From: Zafaria ginkgonis
GTDB taxonomy: Bacteria > Actinomycetota > Actinomycetes > Actinomycetales > Micrococcaceae
NCBI RefSeq assembly: GCF_039540195.1
Contig: NZ_BAABEO010000020.1
Location: forward strand, 178,440-242,439
Direction of reading: 5' to 3'
Length of the DNA: 64,000 nt
Shown here: positions 7,906 to 15,680 of the stretch, one piece after another
How positions within the stretch are numbered: position 1 is the first letter of the stretch
How the letters are laid out: each line of letters starts with the position of its first letter
Notes under the pieces: model-generated
What the model saw: only the letters and a program-made list of their open reading frames with translations
What the model was told of the DNA's origin: nothing
Database searches by the model: none
Position numbers and translations under genes: made by a program

Positions 7906-8361
7906 CTAGGCGTAGAAGCGGTACAGCCCGCGGGAGACGACAACGGGCTTGGCGCCGCCTTCGATTTCGACGGTCTGGTCGACGGCGATCTGGTAGCCGC
8001 CCTTGACCTCTTCGACCTCGGCGATGGTGGCCTTCATGCGGATGTTGGAGCCGACCGGCACCGGCGCCGGGAAGCGGACCTTCTCCAGCCCGTAGTTGAC
8101 CTTGGTCTTGACGCCCTCCACCTCGAACATCTCGGTCCAGAACGCGATCTGCAGCGAGAGGGTCAGGTAGCCGTGGGCGATCGGGGCGCCGAAGGGGCCA
8201 TCCTTGGCCTTCTCCGGGTCGGTGTGGATCCACTGGTGGTCGTCGGCTGCGTCGGCGAAGGTGTTGACCTGCTCCTGGGTGACGGTGCGCCACTCGCTGT
8301 AGCCCAGGTCGGTGCCGGCGGCGTTGGCGAGCTCGGCGTAGGAAATGACGGTCTGGCCCAT
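7906..8361 (-). CDS. MaoC-family (R)-enoyl-CoA hydratase-like protein
   Basis: A 151-residue hot-dog-fold protein; ATG 8361 has AAGGAG eight bases upstream. The hydratase-2 motif is complete: Asp41 and His46 in DHQWIHTDPE, followed by GPFGAPIAHGYLTLSL. Such proteins add water to enoyl-CoA intermediates. It lies between the acyl-CoA dehydrogenase and the ligase of one operon and would act on the dehydrogenase product. The 5' leader is strikingly C/A-rich (AACCACATCAACTACACC). Confidence 0.9.
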   Translation of the reverse strand: MGQTVISYAELANAAGTDLGYSEWRTVTQEQVNTFADAADDHQWIHTDPEKAKDGPFGAPIAHGYLTLSLQIAFWTEMFEVEGVKTKVNYGLEKVRFPAPVPVGSNIRMKATIAEVEEVKGGYQIAVDQTVEIEGGAKPVVVSRGLYRFYA

Positions 8362-8439
8362 GGTGGGTCTCCTTAGGTGTGGTTGGTGTAGTTGATGTGG
8401 TTGGAGTGAAGTCGTGGCCGGCTCGGCGGAAGGCACCGG

Positions 8440-9675
8440 TTAGCGGAAAGCTCCGAGTCCGGTGATGGAGCGTCCCACGATCAGCGCGTTGATCTCGTGG
8501 GTGCCCTCGTAGGAGTAGACGGCTTCGGCGTCGGCGTGGAAGCGCGCGACGTCGTTCTCCAGCAGGATGCCGTTGCCGCCGCAGACCTCGCGCGCCAGCG
8601 CCGCGGTCTCGCGGTACATGCGGGCGGTGAACATCTTGGCCATGGCCGAGTTTTCGTCCCGGTAGATCCCGGCCTCCTGCTGCTGGGTCAGGCGCACCAC
8701 CACGGCCAGGGCCGCGGTGACGTTGGAGAGCATGTGCGCCAGCTTTTCCTGGATGAGTTGGAAGGACGCCAGCGGTTTGCCGAACTGCTGGCGCTCCAGC
8801 ACGTACCTGACCGCGGCCTCGTAGGCTCCGGCGGCGCCGCCGGCGGCGATCCAGGCCACGTCCGAGCGCATGTTGCGCAGGCACGCGGCGACGTCGGCGA
8901 ACGAGTTGATGTTCCGCAGCCGCGCCGAGTCCGGGACCCGCACGTCGGCGAGCTCGATGTCGGCGTTCTGCATGATCCGCAGGCTGGTCTTGCGCTCGAT
9001 CTTGGTCAGCTTCACGCCGGCCGCCTCCCGCGGGACCAGGAAGCACTTGACCTGGCCGTCGGCGGTGTCGCGGGCGAAGACCGCCAGCACGTCGGCCAGG
9101 AAGGCCCCGCCGATCCAGCGTTTGGCGCCGTTGATGGTCCACCGGCCTTCGCCCGGACCGCCCCCGCCCTGCTCGCCGGCGGCCGGCTCGAAGGTGGCGG
9201 TGGTGGCCAGCCCTCCGGCGATGTCCGAGCCGTGGTCCGGCTCGGTGAGCGCGAAGACCCCGGTGAAGTCGAAGGAGCGGATCCGCGGGTCCAGCTCGGC
9301 GGCCTGCTCGGCGCTTCCGCCGAGGTTCACCGTGGTGCGGAACAGCCCGGACTGCGCGTTGTACCAGGTGACGGTGGAGGTATCGACGCGGCCGATCTCG
9401 AAGTTCCGGAACCCCCCGTACAGGCCGCTGGGCACCTGTCCGGCCTCGCGGACCTCCACCGGATCCATCAGGTCCAGGTCCACGAAGGGGGCCACGATCT
9501 GCTCGGGGAATTCCCCGCGCTCCCAGTACTCGGCCACGAGGGGGCGCACCTGCGTGTCCAGGACCGCCCGCAGCCGGGACAGCGCGGAGCGTTCGGCGTC
9601 GGTGAGCAGCTCCGCGAACCCGTAGACGTCCGAGGGGTAGAACCCCTCCGTGGCGCCGTCCCGGCCGCGGCTCAC
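8440..9675 (-). CDS. Acyl-CoA dehydrogenase (glutaryl-CoA dehydrogenase-like)
   Basis: A 411-residue FAD enzyme. I place the start at GTG 9675, which overlaps the amidohydrolase stop (GTGA); the frame is open further upstream but there it lies inside the amidohydrolase gene. ALTEPDHGSD is the FAD/substrate motif, and the catalytic base is Glu390 in YEGTHEI near the C-terminus, the arrangement of glutaryl-CoA and short-chain dehydrogenases. The enzyme introduces a double bond into an acyl-CoA, feeding the neighbouring MaoC hydratase. Overlap with the amidohydrolase shows strict co-translation. Confidence 0.9.
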   Translation of the reverse strand: MSRGRDGATEGFYPSDVYGFAELLTDAERSALSRLRAVLDTQVRPLVAEYWERGEFPEQIVAPFVDLDLMDPVEVREAGQVPSGLYGGFRNFEIGRVDTSTVTWYNAQSGLFRTTVNLGGSAEQAAELDPRIRSFDFTGVFALTEPDHGSDIAGGLATTATFEPAAGEQGGGGPGEGRWTINGAKRWIGGAFLADVLAVFARDTADGQVKCFLVPREAAGVKLTKIERKTSLRIMQNADIELADVRVPDSARLRNINSFADVAACLRNMRSDVAWIAAGGAAGAYEAAVRYVLERQQFGKPLASFQLIQEKLAHMLSNVTAALAVVVRLTQQQEAGIYRDENSAMAKMFTARMYRETAALAREVCGGNGILLENDVARFHADAEAVYSYEGTHEINALIVGRSITGLGAFR

Positions 9676-10631
9676 GCTTCGGCCCCCGCGGCCGCCCTGG
9701 CCTCCTCGGCGGTGCCGGCTGGCGCGAAAGCCTCCAGTCCCAGCACGCGCACGGCGTTGCCCTTGAGGATGCGCGGGCGCACCTCGTCCTTCAGCGGCAG
9801 CTCGGCAAAGGCCTGAAGCCACTTGTCGGGCGTGATCAGCGGGAAGTCTGTACCGAAGAGCAGCTTGGAGGACAGCACGTTGTTGCCCAGCTTCACCAGC
9901 GAGGCCGGGAAGTACTTCGGGCTCCAGCCGGACAGGTCGATGAACACGTTGGCCTTGTGCGTGGCGATGGAGTTGGCCTCCTCCTGCCACGGCACCGACG
10001 GGTGCGCCATGATGATCGTCAGCCCCGGGAAGTCCGCGGCGACGTCGTCGAGCAGCAGCGGGTTGGAGTAGCGCAGCTTGATCCCGCGCCCGCCGGGCAG
10101 CCCGGCGCCCATGCCGTTCTGCCCGGTGTGGAACACGCACGGCAGGCCCAGCTCCTGAAGCGCCTCCCACAGCGGGTAGAAGGCCGCCTCGGAGGGGTCG
10201 AAGCCCTGCAGCGACGGGTGGAACTTGAAGCCGCGCACGCCGAGCTCCAGCGCCTGCCGGCGGGCCTCCGCGATGGCCTCCGCGCCGGTGCGCGGGTCGA
10301 CGCTGCCGAACGGGATCAGGACGTCGTTGTTGCGCGCCGCCCCGGCGACCAGGTCGTCGATGGAGTTGGGCAGGTGGCCCAGCGCGGTGCGCGCGTCGAC
10401 GGTGAACACGACGGCGGCCATGGAGCGTTCGCGGTAGATCTCGGCGATGCGGTCCATGGACGGGGTGCGTTCCTCGGCCTTGAAGTACTTCGCGGAGGCG
10501 TCGAACAGGTCATCCGGCATGGCGCGGTGGCCGCAGTTGTCCACCTCCAGGTGGACGTGCATGTCGATGGCCGCCAGCGCGGCCACGTCCAGCGCGGGTT
10601 CGTAGCGGGTGGGCCCGTGGTGGGTGGACAT
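9672..10631 (-). CDS. Amidohydrolase-2 (ACMSD-type) family protein
   Basis: A 319-residue TIM-barrel amidohydrolase. Metal and catalytic residues expected for the ACMSD branch are present: His25 and His27 in DMHVH, His168 in VFHTGQ, His210 in MAHPS and Asp262 in FGTDFP. This branch includes decarboxylases (aminocarboxymuconate semialdehyde, gamma-resorcylate) and hydratases or hydrolases of lactones. Placed in an acyl-CoA operon, it may open a ring or remove a carboxylate from the pathway substrate. Its stop overlaps the dehydrogenase start. Confidence 0.85.
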   Translation of the reverse strand: MSTHHGPTRYEPALDVAALAAIDMHVHLEVDNCGHRAMPDDLFDASAKYFKAEERTPSMDRIAEIYRERSMAAVVFTVDARTALGHLPNSIDDLVAGAARNNDVLIPFGSVDPRTGAEAIAEARRQALELGVRGFKFHPSLQGFDPSEAAFYPLWEALQELGLPCVFHTGQNGMGAGLPGGRGIKLRYSNPLLLDDVAADFPGLTIIMAHPSVPWQEEANSIATHKANVFIDLSGWSPKYFPASLVKLGNNVLSSKLLFGTDFPLITPDKWLQAFAELPLKDEVRPRILKGNAVRVLGLEAFAPAGTAEEARAAAGAEA

Positions 10632-10643
10632 GGATCCCTGCCC

Positions 10644-11570
10644 CTACTTCGCCACGGGTTCCGGGCGCAGCTCCTCGGGAAGCTCGGGGAACTTCTCGCC
10701 CACGGACTGCAGCGCCTCGGCGAACGGGAAGCCGGCCTGCAGCGTCCCGTAGTCCCAGCCGCCGTCGTGGTAGGCGGACTCGATCGCCTCCGGGTGGCTC
10801 CAGAGCTGGAGGCGGTCGCCGCCGGCGCCAATGGCCTGGCCGGTGATTCCGGCCGCCGCGTCGGAGGCGAGGAAGGCGATCAGGCCGGAGACGTCGTCGG
10901 CCGAGCCGAAGCCGAGCTCCTTGCGGAAGAACTCCGGCATGGGCTCGCCGCGGTCCTCCGCCTCGACGGCCTTGGCGAAGAACGGCACGGTGCGGGTCAT
11001 GGCCGTCACGGCCACCGGGATCACGGCGTTGGCGGTCACGCCGGCGCGCTTCATCTCCAGCGCCCAGGTGCGGACCATGCCGACGATGCCGGCCTTGGCC
11101 GCGGCGTAGTTGGTCTGCCCGAACGCGCCGCGCTGGCCCGTGGGGGAACCGATCGCGATGATGCGCCCGGCGATGCCGTTCTCCTTGAAGTACGCGAAGG
11201 CCTCGCGGGCGCAGGTGAAGGTGCCGCGCAGGTGGACGTTGATGACGGTGTCGAAGTCCTCGTCCGTCATCTTCAGGAAGGACTTGTCCCGCAGCACGCC
11301 GGCGTTGGTGACCAGGATGTCCAGGCGGCCGAACGCGTCGACGGCGGCGCGGACCAGCTGCTGGGCCACCTCGGTGGTGCCCACCGGGGCGACAACGGCG
11401 ACAGCCTGGCCGCCGGCGGCGGTGATCGTGGCGACCGCCTCTTCGGCGACGGCGGCGTCGACGTCGTTGACGACCACGGCCGCGCCCTGGCGGGCGAGCT
11501 CCTGCGCGTAGGCGAGGCCGAGGCCGCGGCCGCTGCCGGTGACGATGGCGACTTTTCCTGCGAGTGACAT
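10644..11570 (-). CDS. Short-chain dehydrogenase/reductase
   Basis: A 308-residue SDR starting at ATG 11570 with GAAGGAG well placed. It has the nucleotide motif TGSGRGLG (11-18), NAG (89-91) and catalytic Ser142, Tyr155 and Lys159 (NYAAAKAG). A C-terminal extension of about 60 residues beyond the usual SDR core (…WDYGTLQAGFPFAEAL…) resembles multifunctional beta-oxidation-type SDRs. First gene of the operon that runs to 6267; it probably oxidises a hydroxyacyl-CoA or alcohol intermediate. Divergent from the MarR gene at 11703. Confidence 0.88.
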   Translation of the reverse strand: MSLAGKVAIVTGSGRGLGLAYAQELARQGAAVVVNDVDAAVAEEAVATITAAGGQAVAVVAPVGTTEVAQQLVRAAVDAFGRLDILVTNAGVLRDKSFLKMTDEDFDTVINVHLRGTFTCAREAFAYFKENGIAGRIIAIGSPTGQRGAFGQTNYAAAKAGIVGMVRTWALEMKRAGVTANAVIPVAVTAMTRTVPFFAKAVEAEDRGEPMPEFFRKELGFGSADDVSGLIAFLASDAAAGITGQAIGAGGDRLQLWSHPEAIESAYHDGGWDYGTLQAGFPFAEALQSVGEKFPELPEELRPEPVAK

Positions 11571-11650
11571 GTGGTGGCTCCTTCTGCCCGGCCTTGCCCG
11601 GCGTTCGGTTTCGTGCGAATCTGGCGTTAAATACATGGCAACTTATATTC

Positions 11651-11663
11651 TTGAAAAAGTCAA
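11651..11663. promoter_or_regulatory. Inverted repeat TTGA-N5-TCAA, candidate MarR operator
   Basis: The AT-rich centre of the 132-base divergent region holds TTGAAAAAGTCAA, nested inside AACTTA (11640-11645) and TAAGTT (11668-11673). The nested symmetry suits a winged-helix dimer such as the MarR product encoded next door, controlling both directions. No experiment is implied. Confidence 0.45.
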
Positions 11664-11702
11664 TGATTAAGTTCCACATCGACATGCGTGGAAGGAGGGG
11701 GC

Positions 11703-12185
11703 ATGGCCCCCGAAGAGAAGAACACCGCGGTCCTCGAGGAGCACGACCGGCTCCTGGCCAGCGATCTGGCCGGCGAGATCGAGTTCCTCACGGCCCGGAC
11801 CCGCTCGCTCGGTTCCCTTCTGGCGAACCGGGAACTGGCCCCCCTGGACCTGAAGGTGCGCTCGTACTCCGTCCTGTCCCTGGCCTGCGGGCCGACGCCT
11901 CCCACCCAGCGCGAACTCGCCGGGTTCCTCAGCCTGGACCCCAGCCAGATCGTGGCCCTGGTGGACCAGCTGGAGAAGCGCGGGCTGGTGCTGCGCGTCC
12001 CGGACCCGCAGGACCGCCGCTCCAAGATCATCCGCGCCACCGGCGACGGCGCGGCCGTGTACCGCCAGGCGCGCGAGGCGACCCACCGGGCGGAGGAGGC
12101 CGCGCTCGGTTCGCTTTCCCCCGCCGAGCGGGACGAGCTGCGCCGCCTGCTCACCAAGACCGCCTTCCCGGACGGGCAGGGCTGA
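11703..12185 (+). CDS. MarR-family transcriptional regulator
   Basis: A 160-residue regulator; ATG 11703 is chosen because AAGGAGG sits five bases before it, rather than a GTG five codons earlier. The winged helix spans about residues 65-110 (TQRELAGFLSLDPSQIVALV, then the wing with DPQDRRSK). MarR proteins commonly repress adjacent catabolic operons and release DNA on binding an aromatic acid or acyl-CoA ligand. It faces the SDR-led operon and probably represses it. Confidence 0.92.
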   Translation: MAPEEKNTAVLEEHDRLLASDLAGEIEFLTARTRSLGSLLANRELAPLDLKVRSYSVLSLACGPTPPTQRELAGFLSLDPSQIVALVDQLEKRGLVLRVPDPQDRRSKIIRATGDGAAVYRQAREATHRAEEAALGSLSPAERDELRRLLTKTAFPDGQG

Positions 12186-12203
12186 CCCCGCGTCCAACGG
12201 CAA

Positions 12204-12246
12204 ACCGCCCGCGTGCAGCCGCTGACGACGGCTGCACGCGGGCGGT
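12204..12246. terminator. Bidirectional hairpin terminator
   Basis: An 18-bp perfect stem with a seven-base loop between the MarR gene (plus) and the reductase gene (minus), serving both converging transcripts. Confidence 0.8.
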
Positions 12247-12272
12247 CCGGATTCCGGCGGCAGGCCGTTGAA

Positions 12273-13247
12273 TCACAGTTCCAGCGTGATCGGGCCGCCC
12301 TTGCTCCGCGACACGCAGATCATCATGACCTCGGACTCCTCGCGTTCCTTGGCGCTGAGGATCGCGTCGCGATGGTCGGGCCGGCCCGCCAGGACGAACG
12401 TCTCGCAGGTGCCGCAGGTTCCGCCGCGGCACGAGGACGGCACCGATACCCCTGCCGAGCCAACGACCTCCAGGATCGATTCCCCGGGAAGGACCTCCAG
12501 CGTCAGCCCCGATTCGGAGAGCTCTACGCTGAACGGCTCGTCCGATGCGGCGGTGACGATGTTCCCGTTCACGAACCGTTCGACCCGCAGGTCCCGGCCG
12601 TGCCGGTCGGCGGCCGCCTGCAGGGCATCCAGGAGCCTGTTCGGCCCGCAGGCGTACGTCACCGCCTGGCCGGCGTTGCGCACGATCTCCTGCAGTTCCA
12701 TCCGTTTTCCCTGGTCTGCAGGGTAGAAAAAGGTGCGCCCCGCATACGGTTCCAGCTCGCCCGTGAACGCCATCGTCTCGGTCGACCGTCCGGCGTAGTG
12801 CAATTGCCAGTCGATCCCCTGTTCCTGCGCCCGGGCAACCATCGGCAGGATCGGGGTGATGCCGATGCCGCCGGCCACAAAGACCAGCGGGGCGCCGGAG
12901 CCGAGTTCGAACAGGTTCCGCGGGCTCGAGACCCGCACCAGGGTGCCCGGGAACAGGGCGTCGTGGATGTGCCGGCTGCCGCCCCCGCCGTCGGACTCCC
13001 GCAGCACGGCGATCCGGTATTCGGTGTCTTGGGACGGATCGCCGCACAGCGAGTACTGCCGGACCGTTTCCCCTTGGCCGGGAACGTCCAGGTGCAGGTC
13101 GATGTGGGCGCCGGGGGTCCATGCGGGAAGCGGTACCCGCATCGGATCGGCCAGCACCAGCGAGACAACCCCGTCGGACTCCGCGTTCCTGGCCACGACC
13201 TGCAAGGTGAGCGTTGTTGGACTAGTCACTGTTGGATCAGGCACCAT
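12273..13247 (-). CDS. Phthalate-dioxygenase-reductase-family oxidoreductase (VanB-type), probable P450 partner
   Basis: A 324-residue reductase with the domain order flavin, NAD, then plant-type ferredoxin. RQYS (63-66) binds FMN, GGIGITP (126-132) and CGP (200-202) mark the NAD domain, and Cys273, Cys278, Cys281 and Cys311 form the [2Fe-2S] site (CxxxxCxxC…C). Such proteins carry electrons from NADH to an oxygenase. No Rieske oxygenase is nearby, but the same operon begins with a P450, making it the likely partner, a two-component version of the fused P450-PFOR (CYP116B) layout. The start overlaps the ATPase gene by 11 bases. Last gene of the operon. Confidence 0.9.
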   Translation of the reverse strand: MVPDPTVTSPTTLTLQVVARNAESDGVVSLVLADPMRVPLPAWTPGAHIDLHLDVPGQGETVRQYSLCGDPSQDTEYRIAVLRESDGGGGSRHIHDALFPGTLVRVSSPRNLFELGSGAPLVFVAGGIGITPILPMVARAQEQGIDWQLHYAGRSTETMAFTGELEPYAGRTFFYPADQGKRMELQEIVRNAGQAVTYACGPNRLLDALQAAADRHGRDLRVERFVNGNIVTAASDEPFSVELSESGLTLEVLPGESILEVVGSAGVSVPSSCRGGTCGTCETFVLAGRPDHRDAILSAKEREESEVMMICVSRSKGGPITLEL

Positions 13248-14079
13248 GGGACACCGCTTCCCCGGCGACGGCGGGCTGCGTCCGGTAGGTGACATGCTTG
13301 GCCTGCTGGATCAGCTCGTACACCTGCGTGCGGAGCCGCGCGAACTCGGGCAGCGCCCGGGTGGAGAGCTGGTCACGCTCGTCGGGCAGGTTGATCCGCA
13401 CCTCCTCCATGATGAAGGTGGGAGCGCTGGACAGGACCAGGACCCGCTGGCCCAGATAGACGGACTCGTCGATGTCGTGGGTGACGAAAAGGACCGTCAC
13501 GCCCAGGCGCTGCCAGATGTCCCGCACGAGGTCTTCCAGGTCCGCCCGGGTCTGGGCGTCGACCGCGGCGAAGGGTTCGTCCATGACCAGGATCTTGGGC
13601 TTGTAGGCGATGGCCCTGGCAATGGCCACGCGCTGTTGCATGCCGCCGGACAGCTGCCAGGGATACGACTTCCTCGAGGAGGAGAGCCCGACGGCTGCGA
13701 GGGCCTCGGTGACGGCGGCCTTGCGTTCGCCGGCGGAGAGGCCCTTTGCCTTCAGCGGCAGTTCGATGTTGTCGTAGACGGTCATCCACGGGTAGAGGCT
13801 GCGGCTGTATTCCTGCAGCACCACGGCCATGCCCTCGGGCGGGCCCTCGACCTTCTTCCCCTCCAGCACGACCTGCCCGGAGGTGGGGGCAAGCAGTCCC
13901 GAAAGGCACCGGAGGAAGGTCGTTTTTCCCGCCCCCGACGGTCCCACGATGCAGATCAGCTCGTTGTGGCCGATGGTGAAGTCGAGGTTTCCGATGGCTT
14001 CCACCGCTCCGGCACCGGAACCGTAGACCTTGCGGAGAGACTCGACCGACAGGATCGGCGGCTTTTCGACGTGTTGCAT
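13237..14079 (-). CDS. ABC transporter ATP-binding protein, nitrate/sulfonate/taurine type
   Basis: A 280-residue ATPase with Walker A GPSGAGKTT (46-54), signature LSGGMQQR, Walker B ILVMDEPFAAVD and the switch His in FVTHD. It belongs with the SsuB/TauB group of importers and pairs with the two permeases upstream and the lipoprotein at 17433. ATG 14079 is taken because an upstream extension would overlap the permease stop and lacks conservation. Cytoplasmic motor of the operon's importer. Confidence 0.92.
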   Translation of the reverse strand: MQHVEKPPILSVESLRKVYGSGAGAVEAIGNLDFTIGHNELICIVGPSGAGKTTFLRCLSGLLAPTSGQVVLEGKKVEGPPEGMAVVLQEYSRSLYPWMTVYDNIELPLKAKGLSAGERKAAVTEALAAVGLSSSRKSYPWQLSGGMQQRVAIARAIAYKPKILVMDEPFAAVDAQTRADLEDLVRDIWQRLGVTVLFVTHDIDESVYLGQRVLVLSSAPTFIMEEVRINLPDERDQLSTRALPEFARLRTQVYELIQQAKHVTYRTQPAVAGEAVSHGA

Positions 14080-14086
14080 CCTTGAA

Positions 14087-14863
14087 TTACCTTTCCTGGG
14101 ACTGCATGCCGAGGTACCAACGCAGGCAGCGTTTCTCGACAAGCTTGAAAATGGCGTTGGCGGCGACGCCGATGATGCCGAGCAGGATGATTCCGCTCCA
14201 CATTTCTTTGAGTTGGAACAGCCGCTGGAACTGGACGATGTTGTAGCCGAGGCCGTTGCTCGCCGCGAACATCTCGCTGATGACCATCATGATCAGGCCG
14301 ATCGCCAGGGACTGCCGGGCCCCGACGAAGATCTTCGGCGAGGCGGAGGGGATGGTCACGTTCAGGAGCCGCTGCGTCGGCCGGAGCGAATACGACCGGG
14401 CCGTGTCGATCTGGATCCCGTCGATGCCGCGGACGCCTTCCACCGTGTTCAGGAGGATCGGCCACACGCAGCCGAAGGCGATCACGGTGATCTTCATGCC
14501 GTCGCCGATGCCGGCGATCAGCATCATGATCGGCACCAGGACCGGCGGCGGGATGGCGCGGAAGAACTCGAAGACCGGTTCAACGGCCAGCCGCAGCCGC
14601 CGCACCGATCCGACGACGAGCCCAATCGCGATCCCGATGACCAGGGCACAGAGATAGCCCACGGCAAGCCGGACCAGGCTGGGCACCACGTCCTCTGCCA
14701 TGCGTCCATCGAGCCAGGTCTTGGGGAAGACCCGGGCAATGGCCAACGGCGAGGGCCAGTAGAGGCTCTCCGTCACTTCCGCCAAAAGCGTCCAGAGCGC
14801 CAGGATCACCGCGGGAACGGTCAAGGTAACGAACAACCAGATGGGTAGCTTGCCCATGTTCAT
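14087..14863 (-). CDS. ABC transporter permease, SsuC/TauC type
   Basis: A 258-residue permease with about six membrane segments and the cytoplasmic coupling loop (DTARSYSLRPTQRLLNVTIP) that contacts the ATPase. ATG 14863 follows GGGAG by six bases and starts one base after the stop of the first permease. Together with the 14865-15680 permease it would form a heterodimer; most SsuC/TauC importers use a homodimer, so the paired permease genes are a detail of this system. Confidence 0.9.
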   Translation of the reverse strand: MNMGKLPIWLFVTLTVPAVILALWTLLAEVTESLYWPSPLAIARVFPKTWLDGRMAEDVVPSLVRLAVGYLCALVIGIAIGLVVGSVRRLRLAVEPVFEFFRAIPPPVLVPIMMLIAGIGDGMKITVIAFGCVWPILLNTVEGVRGIDGIQIDTARSYSLRPTQRLLNVTIPSASPKIFVGARQSLAIGLIMMVISEMFAASNGLGYNIVQFQRLFQLKEMWSGIILLGIIGVAANAIFKLVEKRCLRWYLGMQSQER

Positions 14864-14864
14864 T

Positions 14865-15680
14865 TCACGCTCCCTCCGAGCGAACCGAGGCATGCCAGAA
14901 CAGGACCCTGCCCTCGATGTGGCGGGTGCCGACGTTGACCAGCACCCCGAGCAGGGCCGCCACCAGGACCAGGGCGTACATGGTTGAGGTGGCCACCGAT
15001 GACTGGGCGACGACGATGAGCTTTCCGATGCCCGGTGACCCGATCACGAGTTCGCCGGTGATCTCCAGGATGAGCGCGACGGCCGCGGCCAGCCGAATGC
15101 CGATGACCACGTACGGCATGATGCTGGGCCAGACGACCTTGCGAATCGTCCAGAACGCACCCAGCCGGTACGTGCGCGCGGTGTCCATCGCCACCCGGTC
15201 GATGTCCCGCACCCCGTACATGACCTGGATCAGGACCTGCCAGAAGCTGGCGAAAACCACCAGCAACAGCGTCGCCTGCATGGTCGTGCCGAAGAGCAAC
15301 GCGGCGATCGGCACCAGTGCCACCGACGGGATGGGACGCAGGAACTCGATGGTCGAGGAGAGCATCCGGTTCAGGATCGGGATGCTGGCCACGACCACAC
15401 CGCCGGCCACGCCCAGGACCGACGCGATGGCCAGTCCGAGCAGCCAGCCCAGGATCGTTGAGCCCAGGGCCACCCAGAAGCCCCCATCCGTCAATTGCCC
15501 GCCGAGCGCGGCGAGGACGTCGGACAGCGGCGGAACGTACCGGGAATTGAGCAGCCCGAACCGGGGAACGATCTCGAAGAGCGCCAGCAGGATTCCGACG
15601 CCCAGCAGCCCCCACAGGAGCGGTTCCCGGCTGGAGCCCTTCCCGGTCTGCTTCTTCGTCTGCGTCGGGGCCGCCGTCAT
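14865..15680 (-). CDS. ABC transporter permease, SsuC/TauC type
   Basis: A 271-residue permease with an N-terminal cytoplasmic tail rich in Lys/Gln, about six membrane segments and the coupling motif DTARTYRLGAFWTIRKVVWP. It overlaps the kinase gene by four bases (ATGA), so importer and kinase are translationally coupled, a strong sign that the kinase works on the imported compound or its product. Confidence 0.9.
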   Translation of the reverse strand: MTAAPTQTKKQTGKGSSREPLLWGLLGVGILLALFEIVPRFGLLNSRYVPPLSDVLAALGGQLTDGGFWVALGSTILGWLLGLAIASVLGVAGGVVVASIPILNRMLSSTIEFLRPIPSVALVPIAALLFGTTMQATLLLVVFASFWQVLIQVMYGVRDIDRVAMDTARTYRLGAFWTIRKVVWPSIMPYVVIGIRLAAAVALILEITGELVIGSPGIGKLIVVAQSSVATSTMYALVLVAALLGVLVNVGTRHIEGRVLFWHASVRSEGA

